This document shows, one piece after another, positions 31,848-44,891 of a stretch of 64,000 nt of DNA. The notes beneath the pieces are model-generated. The model had not been told where the DNA came from and did no database searches. It saw nothing but the letters and a program-made list of their open reading frames with translations. The stretch is from the NCBI RefSeq assembly GCF_033568475.1, contig NC_133120.1, positions 96,428,151 to 96,492,150 of the forward strand. The letters are read 5' to 3'. The DNA comes from Henckelia pumila. Lineage: Eukaryota; Streptophyta; Magnoliopsida; Lamiales; Gesneriaceae. The stretch's first letter is position 1; each line of letters begins with the position of its first letter. The translations under genes and the position numbers were made by a program.

Positions 31848-34800
31848 ATGTCTTCTTCTCTTGAGAATCAAAGCGAAGCACAGAACTTTTTAGCTGAGGT
31901 GATTTCCTAATAAAATTTCCAACATATTTTGGTACTATGATGTCAGTAATGGAATTAGAGGAACCTAATGTTTTTATTTTTTTTTATTTTTAATGTTATA
32001 GGTTGTTAGTAATGAGAAAAGGTTGTTACCTTTGATGTACTCAAAAGGTATCTTGCATGGTGAGGTTCTTGAGGTATACCATGAAGTCAGAACAGGATTG
32101 GAGAAAATTCTTTTGTCAACTGATGAGATGGCTGAGATTCAAGACGTGGAATATCTTCTTTGGAAGCTGCACTACAAGCAGATTAACGAATTCCGCAAAA
32201 GAATAAGACAACAATCTTCGGATAAAGAAGATGTTGAGGAGACTCATCCTCAAAATGTTGGTTCTCCAAGCAAATTTGATCTCCATTTGGAAGGATTCAA
32301 GTCGTTCTTATCAGAAGCATCAACATTCTATAATGATTTGATTTTCAAACTTAAACGAAGTTGTGGACTTCTGGAGGAAGGTTTGCAGGACAATAATGCT
32401 AGTTCGTTGTCTGTTGAGCCAACAAAGCTGCATAAGTGTCAATTTACATGCCACCGCCTTTTAATTTGTCTGGGTGATTTGGCTAGGTATGCAGAAATTC
32501 TTAAAAAACCTAATGCTAAAAAATGGTCTGTGGCAGCAAACTACTACCTAAAAGCAACCAAAACTTGGCCAGAAAGTGGAAATCCTCATAATCAGGTAGA
32601 TTATCCAACTACATCACATTCATTTTACAACTTGAAATAAAAGTAGGTATTTTTTCTTGTCTGCAGTTGGCTTTGCTGGCGACGTATGTTGGCGATTCTT
32701 TTCTTGCATTGTATCATTCGATGAGGAGTTTAGAGGTGAAAGAGCCTTTTCCTGATGCCTGGGGAAACCTTGTGCTACTCTTTGAAAAGGTTAATGCAGT
32801 TTTTGGCTACTGGATTTCATACTTCATGGCAACTGTTTGAAATGGACTGTTTTCATTATTCTTTTGGTGGATTTTCAGATAAACACTACTCAGTTGCTGA
32901 CATTGTCTGATGAGGTATTTAACTTTCACGATATACCCAGTAGAAATTTCTTTCAGAATATACCAACTGCAGAGAATGGTTCTCCTAAAGAAAGCAAAAT
33001 AGCTGAGACGAAGCATGCTTCTGCTGAAATGTTTGATCTGTGGTCATCAGTCATCCGAACTATAAGCTTCTTCATAATAAGATCCAGGTACTTATTGCCA
33101 TGATCTTTGCTTCTTTGCTATCAACGGTTTCATGCATCTGTGCATTACTATTACTTCAATCTATAATATATAAATCAGTGGTTCATTTTAATACAGTTTG
33201 GAGGAATTCCCCCGCACGTTTGCCCATACCTTGAGCAGTTTAGAAGCTTTATTAGAAGTTAATGATGCAGAACTTACTGGAGCAATGGAGTCTTATCAAT
33301 TTGTGGATTCATTGAGAAAGGGTCCTTATCGTGCCATTCAACTGGTTTCCACATTTATCTTCATTCTTCATAGACTGGTCCAGAACCCAAAACTAAAAGA
33401 TTCGACAGGGATAGATGAGAAGATGCAGTCTGAATATACACCATTAGCATTGTCTACCGTTTTCATTTGCATGGGCCGACTCACTGAAAGATGTCGGAAC
33501 TTCAATATGGCAAAATGCCCACTTTTACCAGCTTTGCTGGTTTTCATAGAGTGGTTAGTCGGAGCACTTGATGATGCAGAAATGCATGTTGCTGATGAAA
33601 GGGTTGTGAATGCCATGTCTTATTTTTTTGGTGTTTTATCTGAGTTCTTGAACAGGCTTGATCAAAATGAGGGCAGAGTAGATGCGGATAATACTGCTCT
33701 TTGGGAAGATCATGAGTTGAGGGGCTTTTACCCGTTAACCCACGTGCATGAAATGCTGGATTTCACTACTACTAATCAGGAATGGGAGGACGATTCTGAT
33801 AGAAGGCGTTCTCAGCGCATAATTCACTCTGCTACCAGAATTGTGGACCGAGCCAAAAGTTCGCGAGATTGGTTCTCCAAAGACAAAGAGGGAAGAAATT
33901 TCTGCAGTTTCAAGAAAGAAGAATGTTCGAGCCAAGCAGAATCATCCGTCCCAGGATCTGGTTCCATCCTTGAAGTGGTGAGAAGTGCAGAGACGTCGTC
34001 AACTCTAAAGAAAACACAATTAATGATTGCTGAAGAGGAAGAAGTGATTCTCTTCAAGCCAATCACGAGACACAACTCAGCCCCAATTTATACCCGTCAA
34101 TCTACAACCCATCCGGTTAGTCATGAAGCCACAGATACACAGAGAACGACGCTACTTGATGAATGTTTACGCCATGCCACAACATTTTCCTCCAATCAGC
34201 AGTCGGAAGATGGTGATTCATTTAGTTTCTGCTCCACTGTGTTTGATTCAGGACAACACAAGCTGTTGAAGGACTCATCAACCCACTCCACTGGACCTCC
34301 CTCCCTAAGTGCATGGGTCCTCAATAGGGGAGATTCGAAGTATGGAGTAGAAAATGGGACCAAAGACTTCAATGAACACAAGAAGCTCGATTCTATCGAG
34401 GAAATAGCCTCTATGTCCTTATCCGATCTATCCATATCGGAAAGAAAGGATTTCGAGATAGGCGACGAGCCTATTTTAACAATGAGCTACAATTCACCTC
34501 CTTATGTACCTTCTGCCCCTCTGTTACCAGAAAACGCGGTTTGGTTGAAAATAAATCCATTAATCTCACCTGAGTACCAGAATGGATCAGATGGGATTCT
34601 AGGTGCGGCACCATACACAAATGGTGTTTCAAATCATTCACCGATAGGGTCTACTCCTCCCAGAGTCTCAGGTCTGGTCAATGGTTACCCACCAGTTCTT
34701 GGAATGAGTTCTTCAGAGTGGCTTTATCACTACAGAAACAGTCAGAATGTGGAGAGTACCTCCAACCACATATCACCGCTTGTGTACAACGCTCGCCCCG

Positions 34801-35120
34801 CCTTCGAGAATTTTCAAACAAACCAAGTTTGCAGGCGTGATCTATGTGATCAGTGGGGAAACCATTTGGTTTCAAATCCAATGGTTTATCTTGGGAGCCC
34901 CCAATTATATCCAAATACATCTCCTGTGTATGGGTCAGCAGATCAAGAACAGACGACCGGAAAATTCTTTGCAGGTTACCAAAGAGCAGTTCCTTATTTA
35001 TGTGGTGTTGGCATGGAGATCAGACAAGAACAGCCACCACTTTTGCAGTATCTCAAGGAGAGGGAGTGGCTGCTGCAACCAGAATTGCAGCTGAGGGGCC
35101 ATACTTTTATTGGAAACTGA
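31848..35120 (+). CDS. SMG7L: SMG7-like / EST1-family protein
   Basis: Five coding exons: 31848-31898, 32002-32595, 32667-32789, 32879-33087, 33197-35120, all with GT-AG borders and consistent phase, giving about 966 residues. The N-terminal 14-3-3-like/TPR part carries FYNDLIFKL (about 126) and YLKATKTWPESGNPHNQLA..., hallmarks of EST1/SMG7 proteins; the central helical EST1 domain follows (about 215-420), then a long Ser-rich tail. Known SMG7 proteins bind phosphorylated UPF1 in nonsense-mediated decay and in plants affect meiotic exit. Exon 1 is short (17 residues), and its ATG is the first in frame. A 5' UTR intron at about 31206-31783 (GGTACT...GACAG) is plausible. It may be the SMG7L rather than the SMG7 paralogue. 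Confidence 0.85.
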
Positions 35121-35556
35121 ATAGAAGTCGGGGGTATATGCTAGGATGCGGTTGGCTCAACTTATTTTCAAGTTGGTCTCCACCTCAAACTATGTAGGCT
35201 CCATGCCTTTTTCAATGTCAATGTATCATAAGTAACTTATCATAGAACCTGTTTTTATAAATCGCTATATTTGTCATGTGCATGCCAGATAAATGATTAG
35301 GATCATGATTATGTTAGTGTTTATATCTAAGGAGTATATTTGTATATTCATGTAGATTCTTGAAATTAAAGTTTTAAACTATCATCGTCATGGTAAGAAT
35401 ATTCTATATAGCTAATGAATATGTCTGAAATTGTTATAAAACATAACACATTGCAAATGTTAGTGTCTTCGTTGCTATCCATCTTTCCCATATGAGGTTC
35501 GTTTTAATTTAATCAATACTTATAATCATCCCAATGCAAAATAAATTATTCATATA

Positions 35557-35850
35557 CCGTTTAGATAAGATAAATAATATATAGATAAGTAATATAATAT
35601 AATAAAAAATAAATAAAAAATTATAGTTAATATAGTATTTTATTTGATTGATAGATTAGAGTTTATTTGATTTGATTGATTAAATTTTATATAAAAAATG
35701 ATAAATTACCATTTTGTTCTTTTAACAATAAATAAAATATGAATAATATTGTTTATAAAAGATAATATAATAATTTAAATTCAATGATTTAAATGATGTA
35801 AAATAAATAATTAATATATGGATAAATAATATATCAAGAAAAATGCGTTT
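35557..35850. mobile_element. AT-rich MITE, copy 2 (inverted, 5' end missing)
   Basis: Starts CCGTTTAGATAAG and runs as the reverse complement of the MITE at 30195-30564. It lacks the segment matching the first 60 bases of that copy. Between it and the SMG7-like stop (35121-35556) is the presumed 3' UTR. Confidence 0.6.
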
Positions 35851-36035
35851 ACAAGATCAATCAAATAAATAAATGTGTGTGGCCTATTTGTACAAACTAT
35901 TATAAATGGACAATTGACAAGCCCGTAGGCCATTTTCTTGCGGCCCAGTTGCAATTGCCTCGCTCTCTCTCTCTGCACGCAATTGCACAGTCAATAGCTG
36001 TAGCAGAGATCTGTTCCACGATCGAACATCCCCAA

Positions 36036-36762
36036 ATGGAGGGTAGACACTCGACTGCAGCGGATATTTCCCCTGCGAAAGCAGTGATGCTTGGAGCTTT
36101 GGCTCCAGGAGTCAACGTCCGTATAAATAAATTTTTCCCATCTCTCTTTTTGCGGTGATGAAGATTCGGAATTGATCAAAGTTTCGATCTTTTTGGTGCT
36201 ATGATTTCAGGGTGCCACTTGGAATACACTAAAGATAGCATTCTTGATGTTGGCTCTGTGTCTGTCTGCGATGCTGGGATTGGCGTTCTCTTCTAGTGAC
36301 TCTATGCTAATCTTCCATGTGACTTTTCTTGTTCTAATTGCGGGAACCCTTTTCTTGCTCCTTACCAGGTATCTTCATTTCATGTTTTCCAGCAGTCTTG
36401 TTGTATCAATCAATTGAACGTACCATTTGTTTTTCCTGCAAAGCTGAAACTTTTTTGTACCGTGGAAAGAGATGTACGATGCACAGAGAATTTTTTTACA
36501 TAGTTTGGTGCTGTGTTTAGACTTTTATTAGAACCTTTATCCGTCTCAGATTTGCTGTACTTCTCCCGTTGTTGTTTGATTTGGAACCTCGTGAATTTGT
36601 AGAGTTTAAACATACAACAAACAGCTCTGGCCCCTATATTATTAAACGTCCGTTCTGTTTTTTCTTCCCCTCAGGTTTCTAGCTGAGACAGGCCTTGTCT
36701 CGATTGAACATCAGATGCAGGAGTTGGGGTTAGAACCCAAAGACAACAAGAAGAGCGATTGA
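36036..36762 (+). CDS. Small two-helix membrane protein, PKR1-like
   Basis: Exons 36036-36116, 36211-36368 and 36675-36762 give 108 residues. A polar N-terminus with LAPGVN-GATWNT is followed by two hydrophobic segments (about 34-54 and 60-80) joined by a short SSSDS loop, then FLAETGLVSIEHQMQELGL. Two helices after a PG motif and a conserved amphipathic tail fit the V-type ATPase assembly factor PKR1 family of the ER membrane, which is my best reading from family resemblance only. The ATG opens the frame after a pyrimidine-rich 5' leader (CTCTCTCTCTC). Confidence 0.7.
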
Positions 36763-37760
36763 AGCAAATGTTTTTATGCATACATCTCATAGTGATATCT
36801 GTTTGAAATGCAGCAGTATTGTCAAATTTTCGCATGATTGACACAAATTTTGACAGTTCAAAGAAAAGTTCTTTTTGCGGAAATCGTCTCTGAAAGGTGT
36901 ATTTTCAGAACACAAATTTACAATGTTCTAACTTCTAAACCCAAATCAACAGGATTCAAAAAGTCGTTAAACTCAGAGTCTCTGTCTACTGGTACTATTT
37001 TAGTTCTTAATGTAAGCTTTGACACATTGGTTACCATCAGAAAAAGATTGCAAAAAACATGATTTAAAAGGTAGTTACTCAATTATAAATGCAGTCATGC
37101 ATGTAAGAAATAGGTTAGTCTAGCTCTAGCACGAATGCAATACATCAAAGGCAAATTCACCCTTCTTTTTTACTCTATATCCGGTTTACAAACGTCTAAA
37201 GTACTCCCTTTTTATTTTGGACTAAAATTGGTATTCTCTTGATTTATTGAAGAAATCATTGTTATGGCAACGACTCTCTTCAAATGTTGAGGACTAACTT
37301 ATCAAAAATATCCCATCGGTGGGAAATCATTTATGTGCATAAACTTCGACGTAAAATTTCAGTGCAAAAATTACAGCTTAATTTAGACTTGAAACACAGC
37401 AACAACCAAATTAATATTCAAGGGGAAATTGTTGAGGGTATGAAAATGAAAATGAAAATGAATTAAATATCTTCGATTTTACTTTCGAGAAAGCTTGGAA
37501 AGTGAGAACTAGCAAACCATATGTATATTCAGAAACAAAACAGAACACAGTTGTGAAACATGAGATTAAAATCAATGAATTACCTCAAATGTCTTTTGGG
37601 CGTGGGCGTGGAAAGCCTCAGAAAAAGACCTCAAATTAATCTATAAATAAAGATGATTTATATTCACCCTCGCAAAATTGCCACAGGCCAAAATATGAGT
37701 GTTATTCTACACTATCAAAAATTGTTATGCGGCAACCGCAGCTGTTTAAAGAGTTTTTAT
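36763..37760. other. Spacer between convergent genes
   Basis: 3' flanks of the PKR1-like gene (+) and the ABC1 kinase (-). Frames at 36838-37062 and 37284-37466 have no features of known proteins. Confidence 0.5.
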
Positions 37761-40700
37761 TCACGGGGCCATTAGCCCTTCAATTGTATAAGAAAGGGAC
37801 TTTGCCCAATCAGCTTTCAGAAGCAATGTTTGCAGTGTATGCATCACGTCATAATCTGGATCGAGCTTCCGCTGCCACCCCTATACGTAAAACCCCCAAA
37901 ATAAGTAAAAATACCATTCTGCTGCATTCAAGAATAGAACTCAAACACGAGTTTGGAAGAAGCATAAGCAAAACGAAATGTGCCTTGGGTATAGAAATCT
38001 TTCAGAATGAACCAAGAACCAACCTCAAGGACCAAAAGTGTGACCATAACTGTGCAAACGTTGCCATCAATATTAACTTTATGACGACGAACTTGCTCGA
38101 GTAAATTCTGCATGCACTCTGCAGGATGGACCAAATCTCCTTCTGCAGTGCCCCAGAAATCAAACGATTCTTTCACCACCTATTTAAGCAGAAAAAATAA
38201 TGAAATTCATAGCAGAATCTTAATTTCATTGTCATGTATAGAAAAGTATTACAATGAAATATTATATTAAATTGCAGCCCTGAGAGTTGTACAGAAAGCA
38301 AATCAAATCCCAAAGAAATCAAGAAACAAACCAAGTAATGCAAACATCTAATTCAGAATTGCAACGTTAAAAGAGCCATGCCTAATATTATCATTGTGTG
38401 AAATTCATCTGAACCAATGAAAATGCCATCGAGTTCTTAATTCACCTGAATAAAGGCCTCTGGCTTCGGGCAGTTTTGTTTCTTTGACAATCGAAGTGTG
38501 CACTCTGCTGCGGTTCGGCCGTCTCTCCGAGCTACAGCTTTAAAGAATTCTAATAAATTTACACGATCATTCTTGGAGAGCTCAGCAGTCATGCCAACAT
38601 CAAGGAATATTACATGAGGCTTGCTTTTGAAGAGCTTTTTACGGGAAGGCTTGTTCTGTGCTGCTCGGACAAGGATGTTTCCAGGATGCATGTCAGCATG
38701 AACAAAGTTGTCGACCTGACAAGATTTTAACAATATATCTCAGAATAGGCATCTCTAGTCAACCACACAATAACAGTTGGCATACGACTCTTTATTACCC
38801 CACACAGAGGGTTGTTGGTACTAGTACTCTCCTGTTAAAAATAAATAAAACCTAACATGTCAAATAGATCGTATATACCAATTATATTAATGGAAGCCAC
38901 ATCTTTGTGGTACTCAGTCACTTAGATCCCAAATCATATCGTTGAAAAGCATCAAGCAGACATCAAAGCAACACCTGATGTGCTGCATGTCACTAGCTTA
39001 TCAGTAGAATAATTTGAAAAAGCAACATAAAACAAATTGCGATTACATTTTTGGCAGTTATAAAAAAAGTTGGCATCACAGTTTTTTCACTGAATTCCAT
39101 GACTGGTGAACAACATTCTATATGCAGGGGTCTACAACTCAGCTATTTCTACAGAATGGTCAGTCTAGACAAATGTCATGCATCATCTTTACGAAAAGAA
39201 AATGGCTGTTCCGGCATTGGCTTGATCACAATGAGGAGCTGACTTGCTATAACGCGTACTTATAGTGCAATCAGGTTGATAGCAAGATATATCATAAAAA
39301 TGAAACAGAATCATTATGTTACCAGAAGCATCTTCAACAGTGCATGGGTTCCAATATGGGCAAGAGCACTCTTAGTGCGTTCATTCCCCCGGAGCTCGTC
39401 GACAAAATGAGAAACACTTTCCCCATGCTCAAAAGTTTCCACCAAAACAGCTGGATGCACTAGAGGATAAACAGGCTTTGGGAAAGAAACATCCTTCCAT
39501 CTACGAAAATTGTATATGAAACGGTTCAAATGAGCTGCTTCACGCGCAAGATCAACTTGAGACAACATGAAAACTGCAAACTGCTGTACACTTTCATCCA
39601 GTCGCAACCAATTTAAAGCAGGAATAAAGTTTGAAATCTTTGCCACGATATTTATAATATCAAAGTCCCTTCTAATGGACTCCCCGACTCCTGGATGTCT
39701 CACCTTAACCGCAACTAGCAATGGTTTGATCTCACGACCGCGGTATCGAGACCGCAATGAGGCTCGATGCACCTGAGCAATGCTCCCAGATGCCACAGGT
39801 TCCTCCTCAAAGTCATCAAAAATTTCAGAAATTTTGCGACCAAAAGCCCTTTCAATAGTCTTTTTTGTGTATGCAAAGCTATGTTCAGGCGCTTTTGTGT
39901 GAAGTTTTGACAATTCCATGCACAAGTCTCTAGGGAACAGATCAGGCCGAGTGGCTGCCCATTGTCCCCATTTTATAAAGGCCGGACCTGCTCTTTCTAG
40001 AGTTTGATGAACAACCCGCAGCCACAATTTCCTGTACTGAGGTCCAAAACTATCTGCAAACGGAGCCATGGTAATGCTTGGTGAGAACAGAACAGCCAAA
40101 TATAAGGCTCTCAACAACAAGTAAATGCTTTCAAATACAGAAAGGATCAGTCTGGTCATGAAAAGATGGCTGTTTTCTGCGCGCGTGTACAATGTATTCC
40201 TTGGTTGAAAAATATCTGTGTCTGGCACAGCTTCTGCCCATGCTAACTGAGTTCCACACATCAGAGCAAAAGTACCGGGTATAACCATATAAGAACGACT
40301 CAAAGCCAAACTGAACGCCTGAGCAACCAGATTTATGGTTGGACGGCTTTCGCCAGACTCTGTGGACTTTCGGGCCAACTTCTTCCAAGAAGCTTGGACA
40401 TGCTGGGCTATCGTATTGCTCTTTGGAATCGCTGAATAGCTCCTGACACATCCATTATAGGATCTATTTTCGAACTCACGTGTTGCATTCCAAGCATGTC
40501 TTCCGCTAGGTAACAAATAACGAGAGTACAATCTGTACTGAATAAAACATTGCCCAGCTCTAAGGATGGCTCCATATTTGGTCTCCTCTGAACAAATACT
40601 AGACTGATTTCTTCGTAAAGATTGTGATATTCTCCTGATAACTGTCAATGATCTGCAGCACCTCAAGTAGATTAAAAGAACTGTCTATAAGAATTTCTCA

Positions 40701-41298
40701 ATTCCAGGTGGGAGAGCAATCAATATTGTTTTTGTTTTAATATCGTAACAAAACTTGCATAAATTAGAACTCACCAATTAGGGCCCCTATTAGTACACAA
40801 ATTCTGGTATTTCCACAGATAACAAGGAATACACACAGAGAAGTGAATTTAAATGGGCCTAGGTGGCAATTTAATGCCATAAAGACAAAGTAACATACAA
40901 TTTCATTCATGACTTCCATAAAAGACATAACTTGAATTTATTTATATCAATAAAATCAAGCTCATCCGACCATCAAAAACCCTCATCCAAGCTACTCTTG
41001 GCAGAAATTCACGAGCCTATTACCTATAATAGCATAAGTACCACCTGATTTTCCTAATGATTATTTATAATATACGAGCCGAGGAAATGCCAGAATTAAA
41101 TGCTTGCGGAGGAAGGAACAATTAAAACTGCTCTAAACGAACAAACAAACGGAAAAATAACGAAATAGATATCATTCTTTCGTATATAAATATACATAGA
41201 GAGAGCTTTCAGAGACCTTGACATGGCGAAGGCAGGGCTTGGCAGAAAAGGGTCGAGGCTAACTTGCGCAGGAGGCGTGATGTATCACCGACGAGCAT
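37761..41298 (-). CDS. ABC1/ADCK2-type atypical kinase, mitochondrial
   Basis: Five exons on the minus strand: 41298-41217, 40641-39323, 38715-38446, 38179-38024, 37880-37761, about 648 residues. The large exon has no usable ATG. A short upstream exon supplies MLVGDTSRLLRKLAS..., an Arg-rich start that fits a mitochondrial presequence, and splices in frame at TGACAG. Family marks: FIKWGQWAATRPDLFP (KxGQ-like, about 251), GSIAQVHRA in place of the alanine-rich loop, HADMHPGN (473-480) and LDVGMT (Asp about 506). The C-terminus is LSYTIEGLMAP. ADCK2-like ABC1 proteins are linked to coenzyme Q and mitochondrial lipid metabolism; the substrate is unknown. The first exon is inference, the rest is firm. 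Confidence 0.83.
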
Positions 41299-42044
41299 TT
41301 TCCAAAAATAAATGAAAGTTTGGCAGATTCAACCATACGGATCAAACACCATTCACATGCAATTTTGCCACCATCAATAACAACACCGCATCCGATTAAA
41401 TTCACAATCGTAATTTATGATAATCGAAAAAGGAAAGAGTAATCGAAGACTAAATTGGTGATATTGAGAATAATTTTGGGACAAAAATAAAATGTTAGAT
41501 TTGGTAAAACCTAAGCGTGGGCGGCGAGGAATGAGAGAACGTAAGGAAAGGAGGAGAAGGAATGTAGTAAAACCACATCGGGTCGGATCCCTGAGATTTA
41601 CGGGTTCCGCGATTTGGGTTCCAATTTTAGTCTTCAGACTTGGGCCCTTTCTTTTTATGATTTTCTAGTAAACGATTTCTAGATTTTATAATAAGTTAAT
41701 AACACTAGACTCGCAGAATTTTTAGGTACATATTTTTATAAATTTTTGGATTAACGTAATAGTTTGTAAACCAGTCAAATAAATTGTATATGAAAAACCG
41801 TTCATTCGAAAAACTGTTGATAAAAAAAATCGAATCATGATTATTGGTTAAATGTTCATTGCTTCTTCAACTTTAGGACATAATTTTTTGGTTTACGTTG
41901 TGCGCATGTAAACTTCTTTGGTATAAAATATTTAGGGGTCATATAAATTTAAATTTATATAGATTTTTGTAAGAAATTTTTTTATGATCGACCAAAATAA
42001 ATTTTGAATATACTATTTTTGTAAATTAATTTTACGGCACAAGT
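41299..42044. other. Upstream region of the ABC1 kinase gene
   Basis: Holds the presumed 5' UTR and promoter on the minus strand, then AT-rich spacer. No TATA box stands out. Confidence 0.4.
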
Positions 42045-43997
42045 ATATGTGTTGGGTTTTGGAACACAAACAATCCTGATTTTGATTATAACAAAACTTG
42101 TTATTGTGTTTCTAACATATTTACTCTAGTGTGAAGTTGCTAAATTGAAGATGAAAAACAAAACTCAAAGTTAGCAAAACTAAATCTCTGGCAAGTTCTA
42201 CCATTTTGATGATATCTCAGATATCAGAGATGCAAATGATTATCCGCCAACATGACTGCAAATAAAACTCAATTTGAAACATATTTTGTTTCACGTCATT
42301 TGAGCAAAATGGATGTTATCTTTGTCAAATAGACATCGCAATACCAAACTGAACCCGATCAGTTTAGCAGAAAATACACCATCAGTTTACCTCAAGCAGT
42401 TCTGGTATTTTGGTCATATCTTGCAGCTCGAGTATCCTAAAGGAACGATTCACCATGCGTTGAAAATATAAGACAATGATCTACAAATTATATTCACAAG
42501 TCAAAGACTGAATCAGATCCTAAGGAGATGATAAACTGCGCTGAAGTTACTGGTTCGGAACAGAAATTCTGCAGAGCATAATATTTGGAACAATGTGGTG
42601 TATTAAGCATAACTTTCGCATATGAACTCCAAATTGAGTGATTCTTGATTCCATGGAAAGATAATGAAAGGGCTACAATTTTTGTGTTTAGCACTTTGCC
42701 CAGAAATCAACAAATCAAGAGATAGAGCACTAAATTGGTCGCATGCACTCAACTGATTTTGTGCTAAACAAATTTTGAGCAGCTCTGGTATTTCGAACAT
42801 AACTTTTGAATATGAACTCCGAATTGATTGATTTTGGTGGCGTTTGAAAGCTAAGATTAAGGGCTAAAACTTTATGTTTATCACTTTGCCAAGAAATCAA
42901 CGAATCAAGATATACAACACTAGATTGATCACATGTCTCTGAAGTTGCTAAACTGCTACCTAAACTGAAGTTGGCCAAGAGTAGTTTACCCACCCAAACT
43001 GAAGATCGCTCAACTGCTACAGTGCCGAAACTGCTACAGTACCAGTTTCGCACCAAATTCAGTTTACCAAGATCAATTTTGTGAAACTCATTTTAACGTT
43101 CTAGAAAAGGTACAGAAACAGTACAAAAGTTTCCAACGGCTCTATTTCTGTGTCTAATGGCTATATCACTCTTGAAGCCTATAAATACAACATCTTGGAG
43201 TTCAAACACATGATTTTGAAGGAGATTCAAAACATGGGCATCGAAATCAGATTTACCAGCTAGTTGAGAGCAAGCCCAAGGTGTGAAAAACATATCAACA
43301 GATTTCTTGAGCTTCTCCAATCAAGTTCTTCACACCCCACCCAACTCATGACTCACATATAAAAGAGAGATGTATTTCATATATTAGTTGAGTGAGAGTC
43401 TTTACACAAAGACGTTAAAGATTGTGTTTGTAGTCTTGGCATAAAGGCGTAAAATATTATGCGGATTGTGAGGCTGCGGCCTACAATCGAGTGGTAACTA
43501 GGAGTTCTTGTTTAGGCAGTGGGTCAGCCCTAAACCGGATTGGGTTTGTACAAATTGCTTGTATAGATCAAATTCTTCTAGTGGATCCTTCCGAGGTGAA
43601 AGAAGGGGTGATGTAGGAGTTGTTGAAATCTCCGAATATCCATAAACAAATCCTTGCCTCTTTATTTCTTGCATTTATTTATTGCTACTGTTTTGGATTG
43701 CATTGTTGAAGCATTTTACGTGTTTGATAAAATACCTAAATGTTGCATTCAAAGTGTTTGATAAAATGCTTCAACTAAACTGTTTTCATCTTCCAACTTG
43801 CATCATTTTAAAATGATTTACAAAATGTTAAATTAGTTTCTACGAAGGATTATTTCGAGTGTCTTCCGCTTGGTTTGAAAACCAAACTCGATTTAATTCA
43901 TCGGTGCTAAATATTTCAAGAACCGAGCTATTGTAGCTCAAGAAATGTTTTAAAAGTGTGTATTCACCCCCTCTACACACCGTGATCGATCCTATCA
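42045..43997. mobile_element. Solo LTR (1948 bp, copia-type), TSD ATATG
   Basis: Begins TGTTGGGTTTTGG at 42050 and ends ...CCTATCA at 43997, preceded by ATATG (42045-42049). The matching ATATG is at 44830-44834, after an hAT element inserted across the LTR end. There is no internal region or second LTR, so it is a solo LTR from LTR-LTR recombination. A 140-bp segment is duplicated at 190-bp spacing (about 42607-42745 and 42798-42935). The CACCCCCTCTACAC wording near the end recalls Sirevirus-type copia LTRs (inference). Confidence 0.75.
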
Positions 43998-43999
43998 AT

Positions 44000-44823
44000 C
44001 AGGGGCGGCCCTGCCCCAGGGCGGGCATGGCGCGTGCCCAGGGCCCCACTTTGGGCGGGGTCCCAAATTTAAAAAAATTATATTATAGATGTATATTATA
44101 AATATTATGTATTAATGTATTTCAATTAATTTTTATTATATTATAATAGCTATTAAAAAAATCAAAGAATATTTATATATTGTCAACAAAAAAGCTATCA
44201 CCCAAATTAATATGTTCAATTGTCGCTTCGTTCATTACCTTTCAACTTGATGTTGTTTTTCGTCGACCATCACTTTTCACGTTCTTGGCATTGATTTTTA
44301 TAGCTTGATGTTCGACCAATTTTCTCTTGATCTCTGTGTGCGTTAAAATTTGACTTATGAATCGTTTAATTTATTTTTAATTTAATGTTATATTTTAATA
44401 TTTATAGTTAATTTTATGTCGTGGTTGAAAATTATAGATTAAAGGTACAAATTTCGAAACTTAATTTTGAAAAGTGGGACTTTTATTTAATTTATCTTTA
44501 ATGACTAAATTAACTGCTTTTAAATTAAATTAGCACTTAAATTGTGAGTGTTAATAGTTCAATGTGATTTTTTTTCGGGATCATAATTATATTCACAAAA
44601 TATGATGATAATTTCGTATAGCTCAATTATATTTGATTTTTTAAATGGAATTTGATATCTACACTCAAATTCATGTGTAGAATGAAGTGCAAATTTATTT
44701 ATAAATGTAGTACAAATAACAAAAAATGGAGTGTAAATATCAACTTTTTTAAAAAAAAATTAATGTAAAAAACTCTTCCTTTAATTTTTGCCCCGGGCCT
44801 CATTTTTCTTTGGACCGCCCCTG
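44000..44823. mobile_element. Non-autonomous hAT-type DNA transposon, TSD CTATCAAT
   Basis: 824 bp, beginning CAGGGGCGGCCCTG and ending GGACCGCCCCTG, with the 8-bp direct duplication CTATCAAT at 43992-43999 and 44824-44831. CAGGGGCGG termini and 8-bp duplications are typical of hAT elements. The interior is AT-rich without a transposase frame. GC-rich subterminal inverted words (CCCAGGGC, GCCCCGGGCC) are present. Confidence 0.85.
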
Positions 44824-44853
44824 CTATCAATATGGTTATTCTACACCTCTAAT

Positions 44854-44854
<1 letters not shown>

Positions 44855-44890
<36 letters not shown>
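44855..44890. repeat. TG/TA dinucleotide microsatellite
   Basis: About ten TG followed by about eight TA units. Confidence 0.9.

Positions 44891-44891
<1 letters not shown>

Noticed and set aside
37727-38104. 125-codon frame on the + strand
   Set aside because: Lies opposite the last two exons of the ABC1 kinase gene.
40131-40451. 106-codon minus-strand frame overlapping the ABC1 kinase
   Set aside because: Alternative frame of the large kinase exon without independent features.
42494-43320. Several minus-strand frames between 42494 and 43320
   Set aside because: They lie in the solo LTR, and two of them span its internal duplication.
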